DNA of 44,060 bases from a virus. Below the pieces are notes generated by a model that had not been told where the DNA came from, ran no database searches, and was given only the letters and a program-made list of their open reading frames with translations. The DNA is taken from positions 1-44,060 of IMG/VR virus record IMGVR_UViG_3300022857_001013; one strand, given 5' to 3'. The position numbers and the translations under genes are program-made. Positions within the stretch are counted from its first letter, which is position 1, and each line of letters starts with the position of its first letter. This document shows positions 9,156 through 15,844 of this stretch, one piece after another.

Positions 9156-9950
9156 ATGAATATTGGTATAATTGGTTTAGGGGCTGTAGGTACTGCAAAT
9201 TCGAATGGATTTAAGCAGGTTGGTAATACAGTAAAAGAGCATGATATCAAGATGGGGACATCTATTACTGATATTATAAATACAGAACTAGTATTTATAT
9301 GTGTGCCAACTCCCGCAGCAGAAGACGGCTCATGCGACGTTAGTATAGTGCATACAATTATTAATGATCTTAATGATCTTAAATATCAAGGCGTCATTGC
9401 AATTCGTAGTACATGTTATCCGGGATTTACACAATCAATTATAGATAAATATAAAGATCTCCATATTGCATTTGCTCCAGAATTTTTACGAGAGCGATTT
9501 GCCGATGAGGACTTCTTACACAATCATAATTTATTAGCGGTCGGTACTGAAGATGAAGAGATTTTTAATTTAATTACTCACGCACATTCATTTTTACCAA
9601 AAAATACTGTAAGGCTCACACCTACAGAAGCTGAATTATTAAAGTATTATAATAATGTATACGCCGCATCACGAGTTGTATTTGCAAATATAATGTATGA
9701 GCTTTGCTCCAAATTAAATTGTAATTATACGGAAATTAAAAATGCATATATAAAGACTGGTAAAGCAACCGATCTATATCTTGATGTAAATGATAATATG
9801 AGAGGGTATGGTGGAATGTGTTTACCTAAGGATACTAAAGCTATAGCTGATCTTTTATCGAAGCATAATTTAGACTTCGATTTAATTAAAGCGATCGATA
9901 GTGACAATTCGAAGCTCAAGACTACAGTATTCCCCGGGATGCGTTCATGA
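9156..9950 (+). CDS. UDP-glucose/GDP-mannose dehydrogenase-like, short form, 264 aa
   Basis: The N-terminal Rossmann fold starts NIGIIGLGAVGTANSNGF. It continues with VFICVPTPAAEDGSCDVS (family form 'VPTP...dgs.D.s') and APEFLRERFADED, close to the family 'sPEFLrEG.a..D'. The central domain has TEAELLKYYNNVYAA and the active-site loop GGMCLPKDTKA, which includes the catalytic Cys. The family normally has another ~120 residues forming the nucleotide-binding C-terminal domain. Here the protein ends about 37 residues after the catalytic loop, and its stop overlaps the next ATG (ATGA). It may be a naturally short enzyme, work with a partner, or be inactive. In the full family the reaction oxidises a sugar nucleotide to its uronate. 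Confidence 0.8.
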   Translation: MNIGIIGLGAVGTANSNGFKQVGNTVKEHDIKMGTSITDIINTELVFICVPTPAAEDGSCDVSIVHTIINDLNDLKYQGVIAIRSTCYPGFTQSIIDKYKDLHIAFAPEFLRERFADEDFLHNHNLLAVGTEDEEIFNLITHAHSFLPKNTVRLTPTEAELLKYYNNVYAASRVVFANIMYELCSKLNCNYTEIKNAYIKTGKATDLYLDVNDNMRGYGGMCLPKDTKAIADLLSKHNLDFDLIKAIDSDNSKLKTTVFPGMRS

Positions 9951-10897
9951 AAAATATACTTGTAACAGGTGCGGCTGGTTTTATGGGCAGCCATTTATGC
10001 GATCGCCTCCTTGCTGATGGTCATAATGTAATTGGTGTAGATAATTTATTCAGGGGTAGTATAAATAACTTACAGATGGGAAATCCTGCATTCGAATTAG
10101 ATCAATGCGATTTATCATACGATAGTAGCAGATTGCATCTCCGACAGATTATCCAATCAGAAAAAATTGATACAGTATTTCATTATGCTGCAATCAATGG
10201 AACGGAATATTTTTATGATATACCGTATGAGGTTTTTAGGGATAATAATCAGATAACAAGAAATGTTCTAGGTGCATTAGCTGGTACGACTGTTAAAAAG
10301 TTTGTATATACATCCTCTTCTGAAGTTTATGGTGATGAGCCAATTATACCAACTCCAGAAACTAGTCCAATACTGCTTAATATATTTTCAGATAGAGACA
10401 GTTATGCTAGCTCGAAAGCTATGGGGGAATTTGATGTAAAATTTTCTTGTGAGAGGTCTAATATATCCTATGTTATTCTGAGACCATTTAATACATACGG
10501 GTCGAGAATGGTAGATACTAAATATGGTCAAGTTATTCCTGAATTTATTAAAAGAGTATCTGATGATGCGAAATTTACTATTATAGGGGACGGGACTCAG
10601 CAGAGAAGTTTCTGCCATATTAGTGATCATGTACGATTGGTAGTATCAGGTATTAATAAAATGCATAACGAGATTATAAATATTGGCAATCAAGAAATGA
10701 TTACAATTAATAACTTAGCTGAGCGGATACATAAAATAGCCAATAGAGAATTTAAGCCGAAATATTTAACAGGGCGAGAATACGATACTCAACATAGACA
10801 GCCATGTATATCTAAAATAAATAAATTATATCCAGAGTATAAATTTGCCAATTTAGATAAAGAGCTTAATATATTATATAATGAACCTACTTATTAG
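9947..10897 (+). CDS. NAD-dependent epimerase/dehydratase, extended SDR, 316 aa
   Basis: The N-terminal NAD-binding motif is VTGAAGFMGSHLCDRLL (GxxGxxG), followed by VDNLFRG. Catalytic elements are YTSSSEVYG at about residue 125 and SYASSKAMGE at about residue 148, giving the S-Y-K triad (YxxxK). Downstream are RPFNTYGSRM and QQRSFCHISD, the substrate-binding motifs of nucleotide-sugar epimerases and decarboxylases. TSSSEVYG is unlike the TDEVYG of RmlB, so I do not call it a dTDP-glucose 4,6-dehydratase. UDP-glucuronate decarboxylase, 4-epimerase or another 4-keto chemistry is possible. It overlaps the dehydrogenase by 4 nt, consistent with sequential steps. Confidence 0.85.
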   Translation: MKNILVTGAAGFMGSHLCDRLLADGHNVIGVDNLFRGSINNLQMGNPAFELDQCDLSYDSSRLHLRQIIQSEKIDTVFHYAAINGTEYFYDIPYEVFRDNNQITRNVLGALAGTTVKKFVYTSSSEVYGDEPIIPTPETSPILLNIFSDRDSYASSKAMGEFDVKFSCERSNISYVILRPFNTYGSRMVDTKYGQVIPEFIKRVSDDAKFTIIGDGTQQRSFCHISDHVRLVVSGINKMHNEIINIGNQEMITINNLAERIHKIANREFKPKYLTGREYDTQHRQPCISKINKLYPEYKFANLDKELNILYNEPTY

Positions 10898-11276
10898 TAT
10901 ACCAGTTGGAGACGCCTTTGATAAATTGTCTATATTAGAAATTAAAAGAGATCATGCAGATAATAATACTCCACAAAAAACGAATATAGAGAATGAGATT
11001 AATTCTCTCAGCGGTGATTTAAATCATTTATGGGAAGGTGGAGGTGATAGACTTCTCAATCTGTATGATGAGTTGAAATCGACTAATTTAGAGATGTGGG
11101 TCATTGAAGATTCTATTAGACTAAAGGAGAAAGCTAAACAATTTGATTCAGAGTTCATTCAGCTAGCTAGAGATGTATATTACACTAACGATAGACGGTG
11201 TAGAGAAAAAAATAAGATAAGTAAGTTAATGGGGAGCAATTTAGTTGAAGAGAAAATTTACGAAAGTTATGAGTAA
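10881..11276 (+). CDS. DUF6165-like protein, 131 aa
   Basis: The start MNLLISIPVGDAFDKLSILEIK resembles a small family found in LPS and polysaccharide loci, where 'PVS.GELIDKITILEIK' is typical (DUF6165). The remainder is helical and charged, with no catalytic motif. It overlaps the preceding SDR gene by 17 nt and the following GT9-like gene by 8 nt. The tight coupling supports a role in the same glycan pathway. The biochemical function of the family is not established to my knowledge. Assignment rests on the N-terminal motif and on context. Confidence 0.65.
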   Translation: MNLLISIPVGDAFDKLSILEIKRDHADNNTPQKTNIENEINSLSGDLNHLWEGGGDRLLNLYDELKSTNLEMWVIEDSIRLKEKAKQFDSEFIQLARDVYYTNDRRCREKNKISKLMGSNLVEEKIYESYE

Positions 11277-12003
11277 AGTTTGTTTAATATATCAGCCAGC
11301 AGGTATAGGTGATATATTATTTTGCCAGGGAATTGCGAAGAATTTTGTAGATCGTGGATATAGAGTTATATTTCCAATTTTAAATCGGTTGATGTTTTTA
11401 CAGGATTATATTAATAACCCCGGTGTAGAGTTTGTAGACGAAGCCTTAGAGTTTGAATATAAAGATAAGTATAATCAATCTATAGGGTCCTATAATGAAG
11501 ATAATTTTTCATTTGTAAATACAGATACATCAACTAGCCAGATACCCTCAAATAGCCCTAATGGTATATATATAATGCCATCAAAATATGAACATATAGG
11601 TCTAAATTTTAGAGAGTGGTCATCGGGATTCAATCTAATACGAAATAAGGCTAGGGAGGATAAACTTTTCTATGACATTTTAAAGCTAACCGATAAAGAT
11701 GAGTATGCAGTATGTAATAACAAGTACGGTACGCCACCAAACACTATTGAATACCCAATCCCAGAAATTGAATCTAAACGAAGAATAGTACATATGGAAT
11801 TTATAGATGGTACTAATATTATGGACTGGTGTAAGGTGCTTGAACGGGCAAATGGTATAGTAACTGTGGATACCTGTATATTATATATTATGACGATGCT
11901 GAAAATAACACATTATGATATGTACTACTGCTATCTGCGACCTGGTTGGACTAAAGAGCAATATAATGAAATTACACCCTTTGCTTGGAAATATTTAAAC
12001 TAA
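11269..12003 (+). CDS. GT9-like (heptosyltransferase-type) glycosyltransferase, 244 aa
   Basis: I place the start at ATG 11269, giving MSKVCLIYQPAGIGDILF, rather than at the upstream in-frame TTG at 11245. The ATG overlaps the previous stop and the family motif follows at once. 'GIGDILFCQGIAKNF' corresponds to the N-terminal 'G.GD.L...P....L' of ADP-heptose:LPS heptosyltransferases and related GT-B enzymes. Near the C-terminus, ERANGIVTVDTCILYIM matches the family element in which a conserved Asp follows a 'VTVDT' strand. The middle is divergent and the protein is shorter than a canonical heptosyltransferase (~320-350 aa). A GT9-like fold is likely; the donor is unknown. Confidence 0.65.
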   Translation: MSKVCLIYQPAGIGDILFCQGIAKNFVDRGYRVIFPILNRLMFLQDYINNPGVEFVDEALEFEYKDKYNQSIGSYNEDNFSFVNTDTSTSQIPSNSPNGIYIMPSKYEHIGLNFREWSSGFNLIRNKAREDKLFYDILKLTDKDEYAVCNNKYGTPPNTIEYPIPEIESKRRIVHMEFIDGTNIMDWCKVLERANGIVTVDTCILYIMTMLKITHYDMYYCYLRPGWTKEQYNEITPFAWKYLN

Positions 12004-12010
12004 TAAAGTT

Positions 12011-12622
12011 ATGGGAGATTTAAGTATATTTGACTTATCACATATTAAGAATACTAATAATATAAATGTATTAGTAGAAACAGGCACATTTAAAGGTGAC
12101 GGTACCTTGTTTGCAAAGTCTGTTTTTGATACAGTACACTCTATAGAGATAGATGAAGAGCTTTATAATGACGCTACCGAAAGATTTAAAGATGAGCCAA
12201 ATATTAATATATATTTAGGAAATTCAGTAGACATATTACCTAGAGTATTACCCGCTATTACTGAAAATGTATTATTTTGGCTGGATGCTCACTTCCCAGG
12301 TGCAGATTGTCATAAAAAAGCATATGATAGTGAGTCGGATAAAGTAAAAAGAATTCCACTCACTGAAGAGTTAAAGCTAATCTGCTCCTTAAGATCTGGT
12401 AACGATGTAATTATTATAGATGATTTATGGTTATATGAGGATGGTCCGTTCGCATGGGGATCGTGGGATGATCACTCCGCAACGTGTGGGTTTAATGTTA
12501 CTAGAGAAGACCTAATGAAGGGAGAGACTCTTGATGAGAGTATAGAATTGCTCTCCAATACGCATAATATCCGACGGCAGTACGACCATCAGGGATATCT
12601 CATCTGCACACCTATTATTTAA
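12011..12622 (+). CDS. Class I SAM-dependent methyltransferase-like protein, 203 aa
   Basis: VLVETGTFKGDGTLFAK (about residues 20-36) is a motif I-like glycine loop. HSIEIDEELY supplies the acidic residue that normally binds the SAM ribose. FWLDAHFPGADCH and VIIIDDLWLYEDG lie in the positions of motifs IV and V. Proteins of this layout occur in glycan clusters and are usually annotated as class I methyltransferases or related hydroxylase-like proteins. It sits between the GT9-like gene and the GDP-mannose epimerase-like gene, 7 nt and 1 nt away, so sugar methylation is the simplest guess. Substrate is not visible from the sequence. Confidence 0.65.
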   Translation: MGDLSIFDLSHIKNTNNINVLVETGTFKGDGTLFAKSVFDTVHSIEIDEELYNDATERFKDEPNINIYLGNSVDILPRVLPAITENVLFWLDAHFPGADCHKKAYDSESDKVKRIPLTEELKLICSLRSGNDVIIIDDLWLYEDGPFAWGSWDDHSATCGFNVTREDLMKGETLDESIELLSNTHNIRRQYDHQGYLICTPII

Positions 12623-12623
12623 T

Positions 12624-13619
12624 ATGAAAGACAATCAAACAAAAACAGCTCTGGTATTAGGGGCAGGTGGATTCATCGGGAATCACCTTGTTAATAGATT
12701 AAAGGATGAAGGTTATTGGGTTCGGGGGGTAGATTTAGTACCACCAGAATATGAAAAAATATCCTCCGCAGATGAATTTATTATAGGTGATTTAAGAGAT
12801 ACCGGATTTACATCTGTATGTATGACCTCCCCAAATCAAATATCCAAGACTGCAGGAGGCTTTGATGAAGTATACCAATTAGCGGCTGATATGGGTGGCG
12901 CTGGGTATATATTTACTGGAGATCATGACGCAAATGTGATGCATAATTCTGCTACAGTTAATCTTAATGTAGCTCACCACTCAAATCTGCTGGGGGTAAA
13001 GAAATTATTTTACAGTAGCTCTGCATGTATGTATCCTGAGTATAATCAACTTGATCCTAATAACCCTAATTGCTCAGAAGATTCTGCATATCCAGCCGCT
13101 CCAGATTCAGAGTATGGATGGGAAAAACTGTTTAGTGAGCGACTGTATTTAGCTTATGCTAAAAACTATAAATTGAATGTAAGAATCGCGAGATTTCATA
13201 ACATATACGGCCCTAAGGGTACATATAAGGGAGGGAGAGAAAAGGCTCCGGCTGCAATATGCAGAAAGGTAATTACTGCTACAGATACTATCGAGATTTG
13301 GGGTGACGGGAAACAAACTAGATCATTTTTATATATAGACGAATGTATTGAAGCTATTCGAAGAATTATGGAGAGTGAGGTAACGGAACCACTCAATGTT
13401 GGCTCGGATGAAATGGTAACAATAAATGAATTAGTAAATATAGCTGAGACCGTAGAAGGTAAACAGTTACGTAGAGAATATAAACTAGACGCACCACGGG
13501 GAGTAGCTGGTAGAAATTCCTGCAATAAACTAATTATGGAAAAACTTGGTTGGGCCCCAAACTTTTCGCTTGAAAAAGGTATAGGTATAACCTATAATTG
13601 GATAAAGAACCAATTATGA
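12624..13619 (+). CDS. GDP-mannose 3,5-epimerase-like SDR, 331 aa
   Basis: Resemblance to plant and bacterial GDP-mannose 3,5-epimerase is strong across the length. The NAD motif is VLGAGGFIGNHLV, followed by YQLAADMGGAGYI (family 'NLAADMGGMGFI') and FYSSSACMYPE with Cys135. EYGWEKL gives Tyr164 and Lys168. Then come RIARFHNIYGPKGTY and GGREKAPAAICRK, which in the known enzyme position the catalytic Lys and bind GDP-mannose. All expected catalytic residues (Cys, Tyr, Lys, Lys) are present and the length is about normal. The known reaction converts GDP-D-mannose to GDP-L-galactose or L-gulose. It overlaps the next gene by ATGA. Confidence 0.88.
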   Translation: MKDNQTKTALVLGAGGFIGNHLVNRLKDEGYWVRGVDLVPPEYEKISSADEFIIGDLRDTGFTSVCMTSPNQISKTAGGFDEVYQLAADMGGAGYIFTGDHDANVMHNSATVNLNVAHHSNLLGVKKLFYSSSACMYPEYNQLDPNNPNCSEDSAYPAAPDSEYGWEKLFSERLYLAYAKNYKLNVRIARFHNIYGPKGTYKGGREKAPAAICRKVITATDTIEIWGDGKQTRSFLYIDECIEAIRRIMESEVTEPLNVGSDEMVTINELVNIAETVEGKQLRREYKLDAPRGVAGRNSCNKLIMEKLGWAPNFSLEKGIGITYNWIKNQL

Positions 13620-14209
13620 AATTAACAAATATTCCAGTATATGACGGAGAAATGATCCACGATCGCTTTGCGTATAAATACTTCCGAGAAAATACATCAC
13701 CGTTAGGCAATATTGTAGCTTTTAGAGCTCCAATGGATGTACCCGTACATAATATGATTGATCTGGAGGATGTGCTTGAAGAGGATACTATTACTAGTAG
13801 AGATGCCATTAATTTTTGTTGGGAAATACCCAACCTTTGCGCACTCGGCGCTGTAGCATTTCAAAGATTATTTAATACTCATATAGCATCAATTTTATCT
13901 TCTAAAATAATAAATAAGCCTATTGCTGTAGATGGTGATGACCTAATGGTTCCAGAAAAGTTTACAGGGCATGACGGCGTTCAATATGACGAAGGTAAGT
14001 GTAGTGTTTCTATTACATACTCAAAATACGACGTCGCATTAGGACATACGGGTATTAATGTTGTTGCTGGTACAAAGGCACCAGGATTTGCATATTCTAC
14101 TAATATGAATGATGAGCAATGTGAAGAATTTATGCGTCTATGTATTGAGCAGTTTTACTTTATTTTAGGAGGCCTTTTTACTGCTACGACTAAAATTATA
14201 ATAAAATGA
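13616..14209 (+). CDS. DUF366-like protein, 197 aa
   Basis: The start is ATG 13616, overlapping the previous stop (ATGA); an in-frame TTG 18 nt upstream is less likely. The pattern resembles DUF366 proteins of archaea and bacteria. These have an early 'YDG..I...'-type segment (VYDGEMIHDRFAYKYF), then 'IVAF.APMDVP..NMIDLEDV', a central 'DGDDLMV', and a 'CSVSI..S....LGHTGINV' strand pair. The acidic and basic positions (DLEDV, DGDDL) hint at an enzyme, but no reaction is established for the family to my knowledge. The coupling to the GDP-mannose epimerase-like gene and to the clamp-loader-like gene downstream is the only context. Confidence 0.6.
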   Translation: MKLTNIPVYDGEMIHDRFAYKYFRENTSPLGNIVAFRAPMDVPVHNMIDLEDVLEEDTITSRDAINFCWEIPNLCALGAVAFQRLFNTHIASILSSKIINKPIAVDGDDLMVPEKFTGHDGVQYDEGKCSVSITYSKYDVALGHTGINVVAGTKAPGFAYSTNMNDEQCEEFMRLCIEQFYFILGGLFTATTKIIIK

Positions 14210-14583
14210 CCATATTTAATATTTTAAATTCTATATTATTTTCTAAAAAATATATAGATTTAAATCAGGACGACGAATCGCAGTTTAATTGTTATATGGT
14301 TAATAGATGGATGTCTATGTACTCTATAGATATGGTATCTATTATTAATGATACATCAAATAGATATGGACATATAATAAAAACCAAAAGAGATCAATTC
14401 AATTGGCTCTATAATTTCTTCCCCCGCCTCCGTTTTAAGAGGATATCTTATATTAAAAAAGCAAAGGCAGCTGAAGATCAAGATAACTCTATCTCAAATG
14501 ATGAGTTATTATTTCTTGCAAAAAATATGGAAATAAGTTCTAGAGAGTTGAGAGATTATAGATCCTTAGGGTTAATTAGTTGA
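14206..14583 (+). CDS. Probable clamp-loader small (A) subunit, gp62-like, 125 aa
   Basis: Short helical protein with FNILNSILFSKKY at the N-terminus and then 'NCYMVNRWMSMYSIDMVSIIN'. This pattern is seen in the phage clamp-loader A subunit family (T4 gp62 relatives). It has a hydrophobic start, a conserved Asn-Arg in 'VNR.LS...' and a basic RFKRISYIKKAK segment. The C-terminus, LFLAKNMEISSRELRDY, matches the family's short helices. T4 gp62 pairs with the gp44 ATPase to load the sliding clamp; gp44 and the clamp gp45 are not in this window. It overlaps the DUF366-like gene by ATGA. Sequence similarity to T4 itself is slight, so this is a moderate call. Confidence 0.5.
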   Translation: MTIFNILNSILFSKKYIDLNQDDESQFNCYMVNRWMSMYSIDMVSIINDTSNRYGHIIKTKRDQFNWLYNFFPRLRFKRISYIKKAKAAEDQDNSISNDELLFLAKNMEISSRELRDYRSLGLIS

Positions 14584-14613
14584 TATTTTTGAAAAAACCG
14601 ATAATTATATTAT

Positions 14614-15039
14614 ATGAGAGAATCCATTGATAAATTAATACCAGAGAGAGGCTTAATCCAATTATCTGCCGAAACTTCGATCGATTTTAATATCGACGAT
14701 TTTCAACTATCACGACTTAACGGTGATGTACTATTATGCGAGTATATAGATATTACAGAAGATGGTGATAGTATCTATAGAAACGGTCTACATGTACCAA
14801 TTCATAGCCAGACAAAAGCCTGGAGGAAAGCGAGAGTTGTACTTACCGGTCAAGATACTCAATGGTCAAGTGTAGGGGATGTTGTTATATTCCCGAACAA
14901 CTTTGGAGTGGAAGTACATAAAATGGACGTGAAGGGTCACGGGTCGTTAAAGCATGGGGTATTTCTGAACGAGTCGCGTATATTTGGTGCATGCGAAGCA
15001 AAGGCATCATCTAAGGTGAAAAGTAAGGTTAAAGCTTAA
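14614..15039 (+). CDS. GroES-like co-chaperonin (gp31-type function), 141 aa
   Basis: The protein has the chaperonin-10 layout. A GDVLLCEYIDI strand is followed by a mobile-loop-like region (DSIYRNGLHVPIHSQ). VVLTG then leads into GDVVIFPNNFGVEV, the typical 'GD.V.F....G' core strand. It closes with GVFLNESRIFGACE, corresponding to the GroES C-terminal '...E.dIlai'. A short Lys-rich tail follows. T4 uses gp31 in place of GroES to let host GroEL fold the large capsid protein gp23, and the same role is likely here. The gene is separated from the head genes by about 2.5 kb on the same strand. Confidence 0.75.
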   Translation: MRESIDKLIPERGLIQLSAETSIDFNIDDFQLSRLNGDVLLCEYIDITEDGDSIYRNGLHVPIHSQTKAWRKARVVLTGQDTQWSSVGDVVIFPNNFGVEVHKMDVKGHGSLKHGVFLNESRIFGACEAKASSKVKSKVKA

Positions 15040-15050
15040 TATTATAATTA

Positions 15051-15428
15051 ATGAAAATAGCTAGGGCAAGTTTACAATCTCTACTACTACAAAATGTAGC
15101 AGAGATTAGATTTAGACGACGAACTATGGATTCCATTAGATCACCATATAGAACTATGCTGTGTACTAACAGTAATGAGATTTTATATGGAGTAAATGGT
15201 AGAACAACTCTAAATTTTAAGCCACCGAAAAAAGCTATAAAATATATACCAGCTGCAAAAAATATAGTACTTACTTGGGACTTATTAATGCAAGAGTTTA
15301 GGGCAGTATCTATGGAGGATTGCGAGGTTATTAATAAATATCCAGCCACCGACGAATTTTGGAAGATGTTTAATGAGAAATTTTTTATAATGTCCCCTGA
15401 ACAAAAACTTTTATATATGAACGCATGA
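15051..15428 (+). CDS. Small SH3-like barrel (DUF2693/WYL_2-type) protein, 125 aa
   Basis: The pattern 'VAEIRFRRR' then 'RTMLCTNSNEI' then 'NIVLTWDLLMQEFRAVSMEDC' matches a phage family of Sm/SH3-like beta barrels. In that family a 'V.V.F.K..G..R.M.CT' hairpin is followed by '.VWD....WRSFR..SV'. No catalytic residues are evident. These proteins are common in T4-like phages and have no firmly known role. It is followed by an ATGA overlap with the next gene. The residues after about 95 are unlike the family and may be a phage-specific tail. Family assignment is by eye and moderate. Confidence 0.55.
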   Translation: MKIARASLQSLLLQNVAEIRFRRRTMDSIRSPYRTMLCTNSNEILYGVNGRTTLNFKPPKKAIKYIPAAKNIVLTWDLLMQEFRAVSMEDCEVINKYPATDEFWKMFNEKFFIMSPEQKLLYMNA

Positions 15429-15796
15429 TTAATTCTTTTTCTCTTAATGGAATGATTAACACCGAGAAGCTGGAAAAGAAGTTGGAGCACTTATTGCAGC
15501 GCGAAGTTAGATTTGAAGTAAACGGGAAGGTATTACGGCGAGGGAAGCTCCAGATATATCAGGTGAAAGATTTTTATATAAATTTTACAATTATTAATGA
15601 TCGGGGCGATATTAAGAAATATGATGTACCGTATCCATTCGCAATAAATATAACCGAAGATAGCGCATTTTTAAGCTACACTTTAGAGCATTTAGCGTGC
15701 GGTAATAAAATGCTACATCATAGGCTTAAGTGTGTTAATAAAATTAAGAAAAATAAATTATATAATAGTATTTTAAAAATTATACCTGATATTTAA
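15425..15796 (+). CDS. Hypothetical protein, 123 aa
   Basis: I do not recognise this protein. It begins MINSFSLNGMINTEKLEKKL and has a mixed fold: a helix (residues ~12-25), beta strands around EVNGKVLRRGKLQIYQVKDF and YDVPYPFAINI, and a basic helical tail (KCVNKIKKNKLYNSILK). There is no signal peptide or membrane span. Its ATG overlaps the stop of the preceding SH3-like gene (ATGA), and 48 nt separate it from the helicase gene. It is therefore part of the small-gene cluster before the helicase. A nucleic-acid or protein-binding role is possible but unsupported. Confidence 0.6.
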   Translation: MINSFSLNGMINTEKLEKKLEHLLQREVRFEVNGKVLRRGKLQIYQVKDFYINFTIINDRGDIKKYDVPYPFAINITEDSAFLSYTLEHLACGNKMLHHRLKCVNKIKKNKLYNSILKIIPDI

Positions 15797-15844
15797 AGTA
15801 CTATTTAGATTGACTTATCTATTTTATTTCCTATAATATAATAG

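Noticed and set aside
9947-10897. Reading the extended SDR as RmlB (dTDP-glucose 4,6-dehydratase)
   Set aside because: It has TSSSEVYG rather than the TDEVYG catalytic motif of RmlB, so it cannot be used to complete the rhamnose pathway with the 26.9-28.5 kb genes.
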